Positions 7,281-17,157 are shown, counted from the first letter of the stretch. The stretch is DNA of 64,000 nucleotides from Blautia_A ammoniilytica (GCF_025566965.1 NZ_JAOQJL010000014.1:1-64000), one strand, 5' to 3'. Notes: generated by a model from the sequence alone, not told the origin. Program-made: numbers and translations.

Positions 7281-8586
7281 GGAAGTAAAGGCAACTCTGG
7301 AAACCACCGAGAAAGGCGGCGTCCGCCAGAGCATACGGAACTGCCTGACCGTATTCCAGCGTGACCCTGTGCTTGCCGGGGCAATCGCCTACAACATCCT
7401 GACCGACCGCAAGGACATCATAAAGCCCATCGGTTTTCACAGAGAAAGCACAGCCCTGACCGATACGGACATGAAGTATCTGCTTCTCTATCTGGAGGAA
7501 ACCTACGGGCTTACCAGTGAGAAAAAGATTGAAACCGCCATCGGGATTGTGGCGAATGAGAATAAGTACCACCCCATCCGGGATTTTCTGAACAGCCTTG
7601 CATGGGACGGGACTGAGCGCATCCGCTTCTGTCTGCGGCACTTTCTGGGAGCTGATGTGGACGATTACACCTATGAAGCCTTGAAGCTGTTCATGCTGGG
7701 GGCGATTACAAGGGCATTTAAGCCCGGAAGCAAGTTTGAAATCATGCTGTGTCTGGTAGGCGGTCAGGGGGCTGGCAAATCCACCTTCTTCCGGCTGCTG
7801 GCAGTCCGGGACGAGTGGTTTTCCGATGATTTGCGGAAGCTGGACGATGATAACGTGTACCGCAAGCTGCAAGGTCACTGGATAATTGAAATGTCGGAAA
7901 TGATGGCAACCGCCAATGCCAAGAGCATTGAGGAAATCAAGTCCTTTCTAAGCCGCCAGAAAGAGGTTTACAAAATTCCCTATGAAACTCACCCGGCAGA
8001 CCGCCCCCGTCAATGCGTGTTCGGCGGCACTTCCAACGCCCTTGACTTTCTCCCCCTTGACCGTTCCGGCAACCGCCGATTTATCCCGGTCATGGTGTAC
8101 CCGGAGCAAGCCGAGGTTCACATTTTGGAGGACGAAGCCGCTTCCAGAGCCTATATCAGCCAGATGTGGGCGGAAGCAATGGAGATTTACCGAAGCGGCA
8201 TGTTCAAGCTGTCATTCAGCCCAGCCATGCAGCGGTATCTCAAAGAACACCAGCGGGATTTTATGCCGGAGGACACCAAAGCCGGGATGATACAGGCTTA
8301 CCTTGATAAGTACACCGGGGAAACGGTCTGCTCCAAGCAGCTCTACAAGGAAGCCTTAAACCACACCTTTGATGAGCCGAAGCAATGGGAAATCCGGGAA
8401 ATCAACGAGATAATGAACCAGTGCATTACCGGGTGGAACTACTTTTCCAATCCGAGGATGTTTGCGGAATACGGCAGACAAAAGGGCTGGGAGCGTGAAA
8501 TCCCGGCAACGGACACCGACAACCCGCCCGAAAAATCTATGGACGGTTTTGTGGAGGTCACAGAGCAGATGGAGCTTCCATTCTGA
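7192..8586 (+). CDS. VapE-family (virulence-associated E) ATPase/helicase
   Basis: A 464-residue VapE-type protein, a P-loop ATPase group found with CHC2 or prim-pol primases on IMEs and satellites. Walker A is GGQGAGKST (about residues 190-198); downstream motifs are WIIEMSEM (Walker B-like), GGTSN (sensor) and LDRSGNRRFIPV (arginine finger region), all typical. The TTG at 7192 gives the longest form; ATG at 7249 is an alternative without a clear ribosome binding site. It overlaps the primase gene by 89 bases in another frame. Probably forms a primase-helicase pair for element replication. Confidence 0.88.
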   Translation: MNSEWQSLQPQTQQELKNTMNAMQPPQSVEEVKATLETTEKGGVRQSIRNCLTVFQRDPVLAGAIAYNILTDRKDIIKPIGFHRESTALTDTDMKYLLLYLEETYGLTSEKKIETAIGIVANENKYHPIRDFLNSLAWDGTERIRFCLRHFLGADVDDYTYEALKLFMLGAITRAFKPGSKFEIMLCLVGGQGAGKSTFFRLLAVRDEWFSDDLRKLDDDNVYRKLQGHWIIEMSEMMATANAKSIEEIKSFLSRQKEVYKIPYETHPADRPRQCVFGGTSNALDFLPLDRSGNRRFIPVMVYPEQAEVHILEDEAASRAYISQMWAEAMEIYRSGMFKLSFSPAMQRYLKEHQRDFMPEDTKAGMIQAYLDKYTGETVCSKQLYKEALNHTFDEPKQWEIREINEIMNQCITGWNYFSNPRMFAEYGRQKGWEREIPATDTDNPPEKSMDGFVEVTEQMELPF

Positions 8587-8596
8587 AAATGACAGC

Positions 8597-8786
8597 CCGT
8601 TGCCGACTTCGTTGCTATCCCGTTGCCGAGCCGGTTGCCGGGGAAAATCCCTTATTTCCGGGCTTTTTCCCTCTCTGACAACCAAAACAACAGAAAAATA
8701 AAAGAAAAGTATAAATAGTAATCAACGCCAGATTGAGATTGTTTGCAAGGTCTTTTGAAGCCCGTTGCCGGACTTCGTTGCCGACC
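8597..8786 (+). repeat. CGTTGCCG repeats downstream of vapE
   Basis: A 19-20 base unit, CCCGTTGCCGACTTCGTTGC, occurs at 8597-8616 and again with one extra G at 8761-8781. Further CGTTGCCG or GGTTGCCG cores lie at 8621-8628 and 8633-8640. The sequence between (about 8650-8755) is AT-rich. Directly repeated GC-rich motifs flanking an AT-rich stretch behind primase/helicase genes recall a replication origin, but this is inference only. Confidence 0.45.
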
Positions 8787-8828
8787 GTTCTCTGTCTGGC
8801 TATTTTCATGTATGGAGGATAACTGCCT

Positions 8829-9026
8829 ATGGCGAAAAATAAGACCAAGATTGAAGTGACAACCGTATTTGACGGGGAACTGGACGCCACCGATGTGTTC
8901 GTCAGCCTGATTTCCCAGAAATACGGCAAAACAAATACAAAAGAATATCTTGCTAAAAAGAAAGATTTGAAGTATAATGAAGATGAGGTTCAACAGAGCC
9001 AGATACCGTCTGGATTGTGTGGGTAA
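8829..9026 (+). CDS. Small conserved protein preceding the serine recombinase
   Basis: A 65-residue protein (MAKNKTKIEVTTVFDGELDA, then TDVFVSLISQKYG) with no recognised enzyme motif. Its TAA is directly followed by the recombinase ATG, so the two are translationally coupled. GGAGG (8814-8818) lies about ten bases before the ATG. Position suggests a recombination directionality factor or an accessory to the recombinase, but it is not recognisable as an excisionase. Confidence 0.6.
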   Translation: MAKNKTKIEVTTVFDGELDATDVFVSLISQKYGKTNTKEYLAKKKDLKYNEDEVQQSQIPSGLCG

Positions 9027-10434
9027 ATGGCTATGATGAACGAAATGGAATACAGAACAATCGGTTCAGCACTTGCCGGGGGCTATCGTGCGGCGGTCTA
9101 TTGCAGGCTGTCAAAGGACGATGACCTGCAAGGCGAAAGTGCCAGTATCGCAAACCAGCGTGATATGCTGGAAAAATACTGCGAAAAGCAGGGATGGGAG
9201 GTTGTGGCAGTCTATCAGGACGATGGCTTCACAGGTCTTAATATGGAGCGTCCTGATTTACAGAGAATGTTGAGAGCCATTGAGCGCAGGCAAATCAACC
9301 TTGTCATCACGAAAGACCTCAGCCGACTGGGGCGTAACTATCTGCAAACAGGGCATTTGATTGAGGACTTTTTCCCAAGAAACGGTGTCCGCTATATCGC
9401 CATGAATGACGGTATCGACACTCTGCGGGATAACAACGATATTGCCCCGTTCAAGAATATCCTGAACGAGATGTACAGCAAGGATATTTCCAAGAAAGTC
9501 CATTCATCTTATCTTCTGAAAGCGCAGAAAGGACAGTTTACCGGGTGTCTTGCCCCGTTTGGGTATCGGAAAGACCCGGAGGACAAGAACCATCTGCTCA
9601 TTGACGAGGAAACAGCCCCGATTGTGCGGCTGATTTTCGGATATGCCCTGAACGGTCATGGTCCGAACTATATCCGCAGACGGCTGGAGGAAGAAAAAAT
9701 CCCCTGCCCTACATGGTGGAACCGGGAACGGGGGTTTCGCAATACCCGCACCAAATGGGAAAAGAAAGACCCGGAAAACGGGCGGTATATGTGGGACTTC
9801 TCCGTTATCAAAGACCTTTTGATGAATCCCGTCTACACCGGGGCGATTGCTTCCCAGAAAAAAGACTACCGCTTCAAAATCGGCACGATTGGGGAAAAGA
9901 AGCCGGAGGACTGGATTGTGGTGGAGGGACAGCATGAACCGCTGATTGACCGCATGAGCTTTGATATTGTGCAGAACAAGCTGAAATCCCGCCAGCGTCC
10001 GGGGCAGACCAATGAAATCAGCCTGTTTGCCGGACTGATAAAATGCGGCGAGTGTGGGAAGTCGCTGACGATACGCTACACAAACGCAAAACATCCCCAG
10101 CAGATTTACTCCTGCAAGACCTACAATGCCTTTGGAAAGAACCACTGCACCCAGCATCGGATTGACTATGACACCCTTTACAGCCATGTGCTGCGGAAAA
10201 TCCGGGAATGTGCCAGAGCTGCCCTGATGGACGGGGAAGCGGTTGCCGACCGCCTGACCAATACCTGTGAAGCAGAGCAGCGGGAACAGCGGGAAGCAAT
10301 GGAACGCTCCCTTACAAGGGACGAGGAACGGATTGAGGTTCTGGACAAAATGGTCATGCGGCTTTATGAGGATATGATTGCAGGGCGTATCAGTGAGCAG
10401 AATTTCAACACCATGCTGGAAAAGACACAGACCG
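9027..10434 (+). CDS. Large serine recombinase (TndX/TnpX-type), 3' end in gap
   Basis: 469 residues are visible before the assembly gap. The N-terminal resolvase domain has the catalytic serine (YCRLSKDDD, Ser29) and the partner motif TKDLSRLGRNYLQTG; then come the recombinase domain (about residues 160-300) and a zinc ribbon (CGECGKSL...CTQHR). The C-terminal coiled-coil region starts (REQREAMERSLTRDEERIEV) and runs into N at 10435. Family members such as TndX are a little longer, so perhaps 60-100 residues are hidden. It catalyses excision and integration of the IME, and in this family normally lies at one end of the element, so the IME boundary should be inside or just after the gap. Confidence 0.92.
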
Positions 10435-10832
10435 NNNNNNNNNNNNNNNNNNNNNNNNNNNNNNNNNNNNNNNNNNNNNNNNNNNNNNNNNNNNNNNNNN
10501 NNNNNNNNNNNNNNNNNNNNNNNNNNNNNNNNNNNNNNNNNNNNNNNNNNNNNNNNNNNNNNNNNNNNNNNNNNNNNNNNNNNNNNNNNNNNNNNNNNNN
10601 NNNNNNNNNNNNNNNNNNNNNNNNNNNNNNNNNNNNNNNNNNNNNNNNNNNNNNNNNNNNNNNNNNNNNNNNNNNNNNNNNNNNNNNNNNNNNNNNNNNN
10701 NNNNNNNNNNNNNNNNNNNNNNNNNNNNNNNNNNNNNNNNNNNNNNNNNNNNNNNNNNNNNNNNNNNNNNNNNNNNNNNNNNNNNNNNNNNNNNNNNNNN
10801 NNNNNNNNNNNNNNNNNNNNNNNNNNNNNNNN
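10435..10832. other. Assembly gap (398 N)
   Basis: All bases are N. The gap hides the end of the serine recombinase gene, the presumed right end of the IME and the start of the VirB6-like gene. An open frame runs across the N by chance; the two sides are unrelated proteins and must not be joined. The true length of the gap is unknown. Confidence 1.
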
Positions 10833-11684
10833 CAACAGATCACAGACTGGCTGAAAGAAATGCTTATTAGTGCCATTATGGGAAATCTGTCGGGGATGTT
10901 TGAGTCCGTCAACAATCAGGTTGGCGAGATAGCAACCTCCGTGGGCAGAACTCCGGAGAGTTTCTCTCCGGAGATTTTTGCTATGGTTCGCAACATCTCC
11001 GAATCAGTAATTATTCCCATAGCAGGCTTGATTTTAACATTCATAGCCTGTTATGAGCTGATTCAGCTGATAATTGACCACAACAACCTTGCTAATTTTG
11101 AAACCTGGATTTTCTTCAAATGGGTTTTCAAGACCTTTGTTGCGGTCATGCTCATCACCAACACATTCAATATTACAATGGCGGTTTTCGATGTAGCACA
11201 GCACGTTGTAAATGCCAGTGGCGGCATTATAGCCGGTAACACAGCCATAGACGCTTCTGGACTGGAAGCGCTGGAAGAAACGCTTCAGGGAATGGACTTA
11301 GGTCCTCTGATTGGCTTGTTGCTGCAATCTTTCGTTGTGCAGATTACAATGTCTGCCCTTGCCATTATCATTTTTGTCATTGTTTATGGCAGAATGATTG
11401 AAATCTATTTAATGGTGAGCCTTGCACCCATTCCATTCTCAACTTTTGCAAATCGTGAACAAAATCAGATCGGGCAGAACTATCTGCGCTCTTTATTTGC
11501 TCTCGGTTTTCAGGGCTTTTTAATCATCATCTGTGTTGGTATTTATGCGGTACTGGTACAGTCCCTTGCATTTACAGATGATATTATTGCGGATATCTGG
11601 GGAATCATGGGCTACACCGTATTGCTCTGCTTTACCCTGTTTAAGACAGGAACACTTGCAAAGAGCGTATTCAATGCACACTAA
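10833..11684 (+). CDS. VirB6/TrbL-like conjugation membrane protein, 5' end in gap
   Basis: The last 283 residues of a polytopic membrane protein. At least five hydrophobic segments are visible (for example ESVIIPIAGLILTFIACYEL, FKTFVAVMLITNTFNITMAV, ALAIIIFVIVYGRMIEIYLM, GFQGFLIIICVGIYAVLVQS). Small-residue segments and the conserved SLAPIPFSTFANREQNQIGQ region are typical of the inner-membrane channel protein of Tn1549/CTn-type ICEs, just upstream of prgI. The 5' end is lost in the gap; it may be interrupted by insertion of the IME. Confidence 0.8.
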   Translation, partial: QQITDWLKEMLISAIMGNLSGMFESVNNQVGEIATSVGRTPESFSPEIFAMVRNISESVIIPIAGLILTFIACYELIQLIIDHNNLANFETWIFFKWVFKTFVAVMLITNTFNITMAVFDVAQHVVNASGGIIAGNTAIDASGLEALEETLQGMDLGPLIGLLLQSFVVQITMSALAIIIFVIVYGRMIEIYLMVSLAPIPFSTFANREQNQIGQNYLRSLFALGFQGFLIIICVGIYAVLVQSLAFTDDIIADIWGIMGYTVLLCFTLFKTGTLAKSVFNAH

Positions 11685-11702
11685 CAGAGAGGAGGTGTTT
11701 GT

Positions 11703-12137
11703 TTGGCAGCATATATCCCTGTCCCTCGTGACCTGACGAGGGTAAAATCTAAGGTGTTCTTTAACCTGACAAAACGACAGCTTATTTGCTTTGGGGCAGC
11801 GGCGCTCATCGGAGTGCCGTTTTTCTTTTTTCTCAAATCTTTTGGCAATGTCAGTTTGGCAGCATTGGGCATGATTATCGTCATGCTTCCACTATTCTTT
11901 CTCGCAATGTACGAAAAGGATGGACAGCCGCTTGAAGTTATTGCACACCATTTCATTCAGGCGAAGTTTGTACGCCCCAAAATCAGACCGTATCAGACCG
12001 ATAATTACTATGATGTACTGTTTCGTCAGTACCAGCTTGAAAAGGAGGTAGAACGCATTGTTTTTCCAGAAGAAAAAACAGACAAGAGAAATAAAAATGC
12101 CTGCCCATCTCAATCGAAAGCAGCAGAGAGAAATTAA
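11703..12137 (+). CDS. prgI: PrgI family conjugation protein
   Basis: A 144-residue PrgI-type protein (VirB3-like), a membrane component of Gram-positive type IV secretion. Start region AAYIPVPRDLTRVKSKVFFN is characteristic; two transmembrane helices follow (LICFGAAALIGVPFFFFL and LAALGMIIVMLPLFFLAMY), then a cytoplasmic tail. The start is TTG with GAGGAGGT upstream. Its 3' end overlaps the VirB4 gene by 80 bases. Confidence 0.88.
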   Translation: MAAYIPVPRDLTRVKSKVFFNLTKRQLICFGAAALIGVPFFFFLKSFGNVSLAALGMIIVMLPLFFLAMYEKDGQPLEVIAHHFIQAKFVRPKIRPYQTDNYYDVLFRQYQLEKEVERIVFPEEKTDKRNKNACPSQSKAAERN

Positions 12138-14484
12138 AGCTGTTGTCGAACGTGCAAAAAAAGATAACGGGATTCCGCAGACTGCTCAACAGTCTATCCC
12201 GTTTCAAAGGATGTTCCCCGATGGAATTTGTCGTGTGACGGATAACTATTACACCAAAACTATCCAGTATCAGGACATCAATTATCAGCTTGCCCAGCAG
12301 GAAGATAAAACTGCTATTTTCGATGAATGGTGCAGCTTTCTGAATTTCTTTGATAGTTCTATTCATTTTGAACTATCTTTTATGAATATGGGAACCGATG
12401 CAGAGAGCTTTGAAAAGAGTGTCCGTATCCCATTTCAGAAAGATGAGTTCAATCCCGTTCGTGCGGAGTACAGTCAGATGTTGAAAAAACAGCTTTCTCA
12501 AGGAAACAACGGTTTGACTAAAACAAAATATCTGACTTTCGGTATCGAGGCAGAATCCATGCGTCAGGCAAAACCGAGACTGGCTCATATCGAAAACGAC
12601 CTTCTCAACAATTTCCGCCGTTTGGGTGTTGTGGCAACTCCGATGGACGGCAAAGAGCGTCTGCGTCTGATGCACGCTATGTTCCACATGGGGGACGATG
12701 ATAAGTTCTTTTTTGACTGGAAGTGGCTGGTAGAGTCCGGGCTTTCCGTAAAGGATTTCATTGCCCCTACCGCCTTTGCATTCAAAAACAACCGAACTTT
12801 TCAGATGGGCAGTTTGTACGGTTCTATGTCTTTTCTATCCATTTCGGCATCTGATCTCAGTGACCGGATGCTGGCAGATTTTCTGGATATGGAATCCAGT
12901 CAGATTGTTACTATACACATTCAGTCGGTAGATCAGACCGCTGCTATCAAAACCATTAAGCGCACCATCACCGAACTTGATCGTAGTAAAATTGAAGAGC
13001 AGAAGAAGGCGGTTCGTTCCGGATATGACATGGACATTATCCCAAGCGATCTCGCCACCTATGGCAGGGATGCCAAAGCTCTGCTGAAAGAGCTGCAAAG
13101 CCAGAATGAGCGTATGTTCATGGTCACGTTTCTTGTTATGAATACCGGACGCACAGAGCAGGAGCTGGAGAACAATGTGTTTCAAGCACAGAGCATTGCT
13201 CAGAAGCACAACTGTAATCTGCGTCGATTGGACTTCCAGCAGGAACAGGGGCTGATGAGCAGCCTGCCCCTGGCGCAGAACCTGATTGAAATTCGCCGTG
13301 GATTGACTACAAGTTCTACGGCTATTTTTGTACCGTTCACTACACAGGAACTGTTCCAGAACGGCGGAGAAACGCTTTATTATGGTCTGAACGCACTGTC
13401 CAACAACCTGATTATGGTGGACAGGAAGAAACTCAAAAACCCGAACGGACTGATTCTTGGTACTCCCGGTTCTGGTAAGTCCTTCAGTGCAAAACGTGAA
13501 ATCACCAATGCTTTCCTGGTAACTGACGATGATGTTATCATCTGTGATCCCGAAGCAGAATATACTGCCCTGGTTCACAAGTTCCACGGACAGGTCGTGA
13601 AAATCAGTTCTTCCAGCACCAACTATATTAATCCGATGGATATTAATATCAACTATTCAGAGGACGACAATCCGGTGGCATTGAAAGCAGATTTTATCCT
13701 GTCCCTTTGTGAGTTGATTGTAGGTAGCAAGGACGGATTGCAGCCGGTCGAAAAGACGGTCATTGACCGTTGTGTGCATCAGATTTATCAGCGATATTTT
13801 GATGATCCCAAACCGGAGAATATGCCTATTCTGGAGGACTTGTATAATGCCCTTTTGAAGCAGGAAGAAAAGGAAGCGCATCATGTTGCAACTGCCCTTG
13901 AAATCTATGTTAAAGGTTCTCTGAAGGTGTTTAATCACCGAACCAATGTAGATATTCAGAATCGTCTGGTGTGTTACGACATTAAGGAACTGGGCAATCA
14001 GCTGAAAAAAATCGGGATGCTGGTTGTACAGGATCAGGTCTGGGGACGTGTCACCCAAAACCGTAATGCAGGAAAATCTACTCGATACTATATCGACGAG
14101 TTCCATTTGCTGCTCAAAGAGGAACAGACCGCAACTTATTCCATTGAAATTTGGAAGCGATTTCGTAAATGGGGCGGCATTCCGACCGGTATCACCCAGA
14201 ATGTAAAAGACCTGCTTCGTAGTCCGGAGATTGCCAACATCCTAGAAAATTCGGACTTCATCTATATGCTCAATCAGGCAAGCGAGGACAGAACCATTCT
14301 GGCTCAGCGCCTGAATATCTCTCCCCATCAGCTCTCCTATGTCACAAACTCCGGTGAGGGCGAAGGACTTTTGTTTTATGGCAATGTGATTCTTCCGTTT
14401 GTTGACCGGTTCCCGAAGGACATTGAGCTGTACCGTATTATGACCACCAAATTGTCTGAGGTATCCAAAGAAAAGGAGGGGTAA
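12058..14484 (+). CDS. virB4: VirB4/TraE-type conjugation ATPase
   Basis: An 808-residue ATPase that powers assembly and secretion of the conjugation channel. Walker A GTPGSGKS is at about residue 468 and Walker B YYIDEFH at about 677; the C-terminal block GIPTGITQNVKDLL and LNQASEDR is typical of VirB4/TraE. The start is a TTG with AAGGAGG nine bases upstream, inside prgI; ATG at 12097 is an alternative. Neighbours follow the fixed order of Tn1549-like elements (VirB6, PrgI, VirB4, NlpC/P60). Confidence 0.93.
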   Translation: MFFQKKKQTREIKMPAHLNRKQQREIKAVVERAKKDNGIPQTAQQSIPFQRMFPDGICRVTDNYYTKTIQYQDINYQLAQQEDKTAIFDEWCSFLNFFDSSIHFELSFMNMGTDAESFEKSVRIPFQKDEFNPVRAEYSQMLKKQLSQGNNGLTKTKYLTFGIEAESMRQAKPRLAHIENDLLNNFRRLGVVATPMDGKERLRLMHAMFHMGDDDKFFFDWKWLVESGLSVKDFIAPTAFAFKNNRTFQMGSLYGSMSFLSISASDLSDRMLADFLDMESSQIVTIHIQSVDQTAAIKTIKRTITELDRSKIEEQKKAVRSGYDMDIIPSDLATYGRDAKALLKELQSQNERMFMVTFLVMNTGRTEQELENNVFQAQSIAQKHNCNLRRLDFQQEQGLMSSLPLAQNLIEIRRGLTTSSTAIFVPFTTQELFQNGGETLYYGLNALSNNLIMVDRKKLKNPNGLILGTPGSGKSFSAKREITNAFLVTDDDVIICDPEAEYTALVHKFHGQVVKISSSSTNYINPMDININYSEDDNPVALKADFILSLCELIVGSKDGLQPVEKTVIDRCVHQIYQRYFDDPKPENMPILEDLYNALLKQEEKEAHHVATALEIYVKGSLKVFNHRTNVDIQNRLVCYDIKELGNQLKKIGMLVVQDQVWGRVTQNRNAGKSTRYYIDEFHLLLKEEQTATYSIEIWKRFRKWGGIPTGITQNVKDLLRSPEIANILENSDFIYMLNQASEDRTILAQRLNISPHQLSYVTNSGEGEGLLFYGNVILPFVDRFPKDIELYRIMTTKLSEVSKEKEG

Positions 14485-14487
14485 TAG

Positions 14488-16188
14488 ATGGCGAAAAGAC
14501 CTACCCGACTCCGTTTTACTGAGGATGATTTGTCCAGCGATGCGGTAAAAAAGGCTGCTGGAAAAGCGGAAAAAGCCGCAGCGAAGGCAGAAAAGGCAGT
14601 GGATAAAATCACTCCAAAGAAACACCGCAAGTTGCGGCAGGAAGCTGATGTTTCCGCTAGCAGAACTGCAAAACTTCGTTTTGGCAAGGCAAAGGCAGAT
14701 GATATTCCCCCAAAGCCTTCCGGTATCAAACGAACGGTAACTCATGCACCGGTAGATACCCTGTCTGCGAATGTCCATAAATCTATCTCTCGATATGAAG
14801 ATGATAATGTGGGCGTTCAGACAGCCCATCAGACAGAGCTTGGTGCGGAAACTGCTTACCATATTGCCGATCATGCGGTTTACAGTCATAAGCTGAAAGC
14901 CTATGACAAGGCAGAAAAGCTGGTGAGCAAATCAGATAAAGCAAATGTGAATGCACTGTTTGAAAAGTTTAAAAAGGACAATCCCAATGCTTCTTCCAAT
15001 CCTCTTTCACGATGGCGGCAAAAGCATAACATCAAGAAAGAATATGCCGCAGCACGAGCCGGAAAAGGCGGAAAGGCTACGGCAAAGGGTGCAGGAAAGA
15101 CTGCAAAAGGAGTAAAAAGTCTGACACAGAAGATTGCCGATTTTTGTGTATCACACAAGACCGCATTGCTCTGGGTTTTGGCAATAGGGCTGTTATTCAT
15201 GGTCATATCTGGAATGTTCTCCGCCTGCTCTACCATGTTCCAGGGCGGTACTCAGGTAGTGTTGGGGACTTCTTTTACTGCGGAAGATGAGGATATTTTG
15301 GGGACAGATGAAGATTATACGGCTTTAGAAAATGATTTGCGAAGCCAGGTGGACAATATTGAGTCCACCCATCCGGGATATGACGAATACCGTTATGCTC
15401 TCGATGAAATCGGACACAACCCCTATGAGCTGGCAGCTTATCTGACGGTTGTTTTTGAGGACTATACACGTGAAGAAGTACAGGCAGAACTTGTTAGACT
15501 ATTTGAAGAACAGTATGATCTTGAACTTGATGAGGAAGTTGAGATACGCTCTTATACTACTACCGATGAAGATGGCAACACATCAACTGTTTATTATGAA
15601 TATCGTATTCTGAATGTTACCCTGACCAACTACGGACTTGGCAATGTAATTGCATCTTCTAGACTGACCGCAGAGCAATGGGAACGATATAAGGTGCTGT
15701 TGGAAACGCTAGGTAATCGTTCTTATTTGTTTGGTGAAGATGTTTCCTCTGCCCCTGGAGGTGGTGGTGAATACACTGACTACGATATTCCAGGTGAAGC
15801 ACTGACGGACACTGCTTTTGCCAACATGGTTAGAGAAGCTGAAAAATATTTGGGGTATCCCTATGTTTGGGGTGGTTCTTCCCCTTCTACCAGTTTTGAT
15901 TGTTCTGGATTCGTCAGCTGGGTCATCAATAACTGCGGCAATGGATGGAGTGTCGGCAGACAAACTGCGAACGGGCTTAAAAACCTCTGTGATATTATTC
16001 CGCCTTCTGAAGCAAAACCAGGAGATCTGATTTTCTTCCAGGGAACCTACAACACATCAGGAGCTTCTCATGTAGGTATTTATGTGGGCAACGGGATGAT
16101 GATTCACTGTGGTGATCCGATTTCTTATGCTTCCATCGAAACAAATTATTGGCAGCAGCACTTTTACTGCATTGGCAGAATCCCTTAA
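14488..16188 (+). CDS. Conjugation cell-wall hydrolase (CD1108-like, NlpC/P60)
   Basis: A 566-residue bitopic protein. Residues 1-220 are basic and Ala/Lys-rich (cytoplasmic), one transmembrane helix lies at about 224-246 (LLWVLAIGLLFMVISGMFSA), and the outer part ends in an NlpC/P60 peptidase domain: catalytic Cys in TSFDCSGFVSWV (about residue 472), His in GASHVGIYVGNG (about 527) and a third polar residue near MMIHCGD. It opens peptidoglycan for the conjugation channel. Only three bases separate it from the VirB4 stop. AAAGGAGG precedes the ATG. Confidence 0.9.
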   Translation: MAKRPTRLRFTEDDLSSDAVKKAAGKAEKAAAKAEKAVDKITPKKHRKLRQEADVSASRTAKLRFGKAKADDIPPKPSGIKRTVTHAPVDTLSANVHKSISRYEDDNVGVQTAHQTELGAETAYHIADHAVYSHKLKAYDKAEKLVSKSDKANVNALFEKFKKDNPNASSNPLSRWRQKHNIKKEYAAARAGKGGKATAKGAGKTAKGVKSLTQKIADFCVSHKTALLWVLAIGLLFMVISGMFSACSTMFQGGTQVVLGTSFTAEDEDILGTDEDYTALENDLRSQVDNIESTHPGYDEYRYALDEIGHNPYELAAYLTVVFEDYTREEVQAELVRLFEEQYDLELDEEVEIRSYTTTDEDGNTSTVYYEYRILNVTLTNYGLGNVIASSRLTAEQWERYKVLLETLGNRSYLFGEDVSSAPGGGGEYTDYDIPGEALTDTAFANMVREAEKYLGYPYVWGGSSPSTSFDCSGFVSWVINNCGNGWSVGRQTANGLKNLCDIIPPSEAKPGDLIFFQGTYNTSGASHVGIYVGNGMMIHCGDPISYASIETNYWQQHFYCIGRIP

Positions 16189-16207
16189 GCTGCCGGAAAG
16201 GAGAACT

Positions 16208-16465
16208 ATGGGCGCAAAATTAGAAAGGCTTGGTGCTGAACTTGCAAAGGCACGAAAAAAGAAAGCGGAATGGGATTCCAGGGTAAAGGATTTGGAGCGC
16301 AGATACCGTGAGGAGGAAAACTCCGAGATTCACGAGATGGTACACGCCGCCAACCTGACCCCTGACCAGCTTTCCGAACTTCTTAAAATGTTTGCGGAAG
16401 ATTCCGCACCAAAACCGGAAACGATTCAATCTGTAACAGAGGAGGAAACTACACATGAAAATTAA
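16208..16465 (+). CDS. DUF4315 family protein
   Basis: An 85-residue coiled-coil-type protein (KLERLGAELAKARKKKAEWD, VKDLERRYREEEN) of the DUF4315 family, always found between the NlpC/P60 and DUF4366 genes in this kind of ICE. GAAAGGAGAACT precedes the ATG at 16208. Overlaps the next gene by 11 bases. Function unknown; an intracellular accessory to the transfer machine. Confidence 0.8.
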   Translation: MGAKLERLGAELAKARKKKAEWDSRVKDLERRYREEENSEIHEMVHAANLTPDQLSELLKMFAEDSAPKPETIQSVTEEETTHEN

Positions 16466-17135
16466 GTATTTGGGCGCTACCTGTATGGCGCTGCTTTTGA
16501 GCATCGGGATATTTTCCACAACGGCATTTGCCTATGCTTCTGAGGCTCCTGCTGAAACTACGCAGGAGCAGACAGAAGAAACCGTACCGGAAACCAGTGA
16601 GCCGATGAAGCCGCTTACACCGGATGGCAATATGACACTGGTGGATGATGAAGGAGAACACCCTTCTGAGGGAAAACAGTTTATCACCGTTGTAACAAAA
16701 ACTGGGAATTATTTTTATCTCATTATTGATCGTGATGATGAGGGTAAAGAAACAGTTCACTTTTTGAATCAGGTCGATGAAGTTGATCTGATGAAGCTGA
16801 TGGATGAGGAAGAACTGGAGCAGCTGAAACCTGTTGAGGAAACCAAGCCAACTCCTGAGCCGGAAACCAAGCCGGAGACTGATACTGAAGTTCAAGAACC
16901 AGAGCCGGAGCCGGAAAAGAAACCCAATGTTCTTCCTGCTATTTTGACAATTCTCCTGCTTGCTGGTGGCGGCGGATTCTATGCTTTCAAAAAACTCAAG
17001 GGTAAGAAAGAAGAAAAAGCCCAGGAAAAGCCCGATCCGGATGCTGATTATGTGGACGATGACGAGGATTATGGCTATGACGAGGAAGATGATGGCGACA
17101 TCATTTCCGACAGTGAGGACAAAGAACTGGTGTAA
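16455..17135 (+). CDS. DUF4366 (CD1107-like) surface protein of the conjugation system
   Basis: A 226-residue protein: signal peptide at residues 1-29 (LGATCMALLLSIGIFSTTAF), a soluble extracellular domain (FITVVTKTGNYFYLIIDRDD), a Pro/Glu-rich wall-spanning linker (about 125-158), one transmembrane helix (VLPAILTILLLAGGGGFYAF) and an acidic cytoplasmic tail rich in Asp, Glu and Tyr. This is the DUF4366/CD1107 layout of Tn1549-like ICEs. Last gene of the visible core transfer operon; a short UUCG-loop hairpin follows. Confidence 0.85.
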   Translation: MKIKYLGATCMALLLSIGIFSTTAFAYASEAPAETTQEQTEETVPETSEPMKPLTPDGNMTLVDDEGEHPSEGKQFITVVTKTGNYFYLIIDRDDEGKETVHFLNQVDEVDLMKLMDEEELEQLKPVEETKPTPEPETKPETDTEVQEPEPEPEKKPNVLPAILTILLLAGGGGFYAFKKLKGKKEEKAQEKPDPDADYVDDDEDYGYDEEDDGDIISDSEDKELV

Positions 17136-17157
17136 TTGAAGTCTGGCATTGAGCCTG

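Noticed and set aside
9027..11684. A single 885-residue open frame running from the serine recombinase through the N stretch into the membrane protein
   Set aside because: It is continuous only because N codons are not read as stops. The two sides are unrelated families, so they are annotated as two partial genes.
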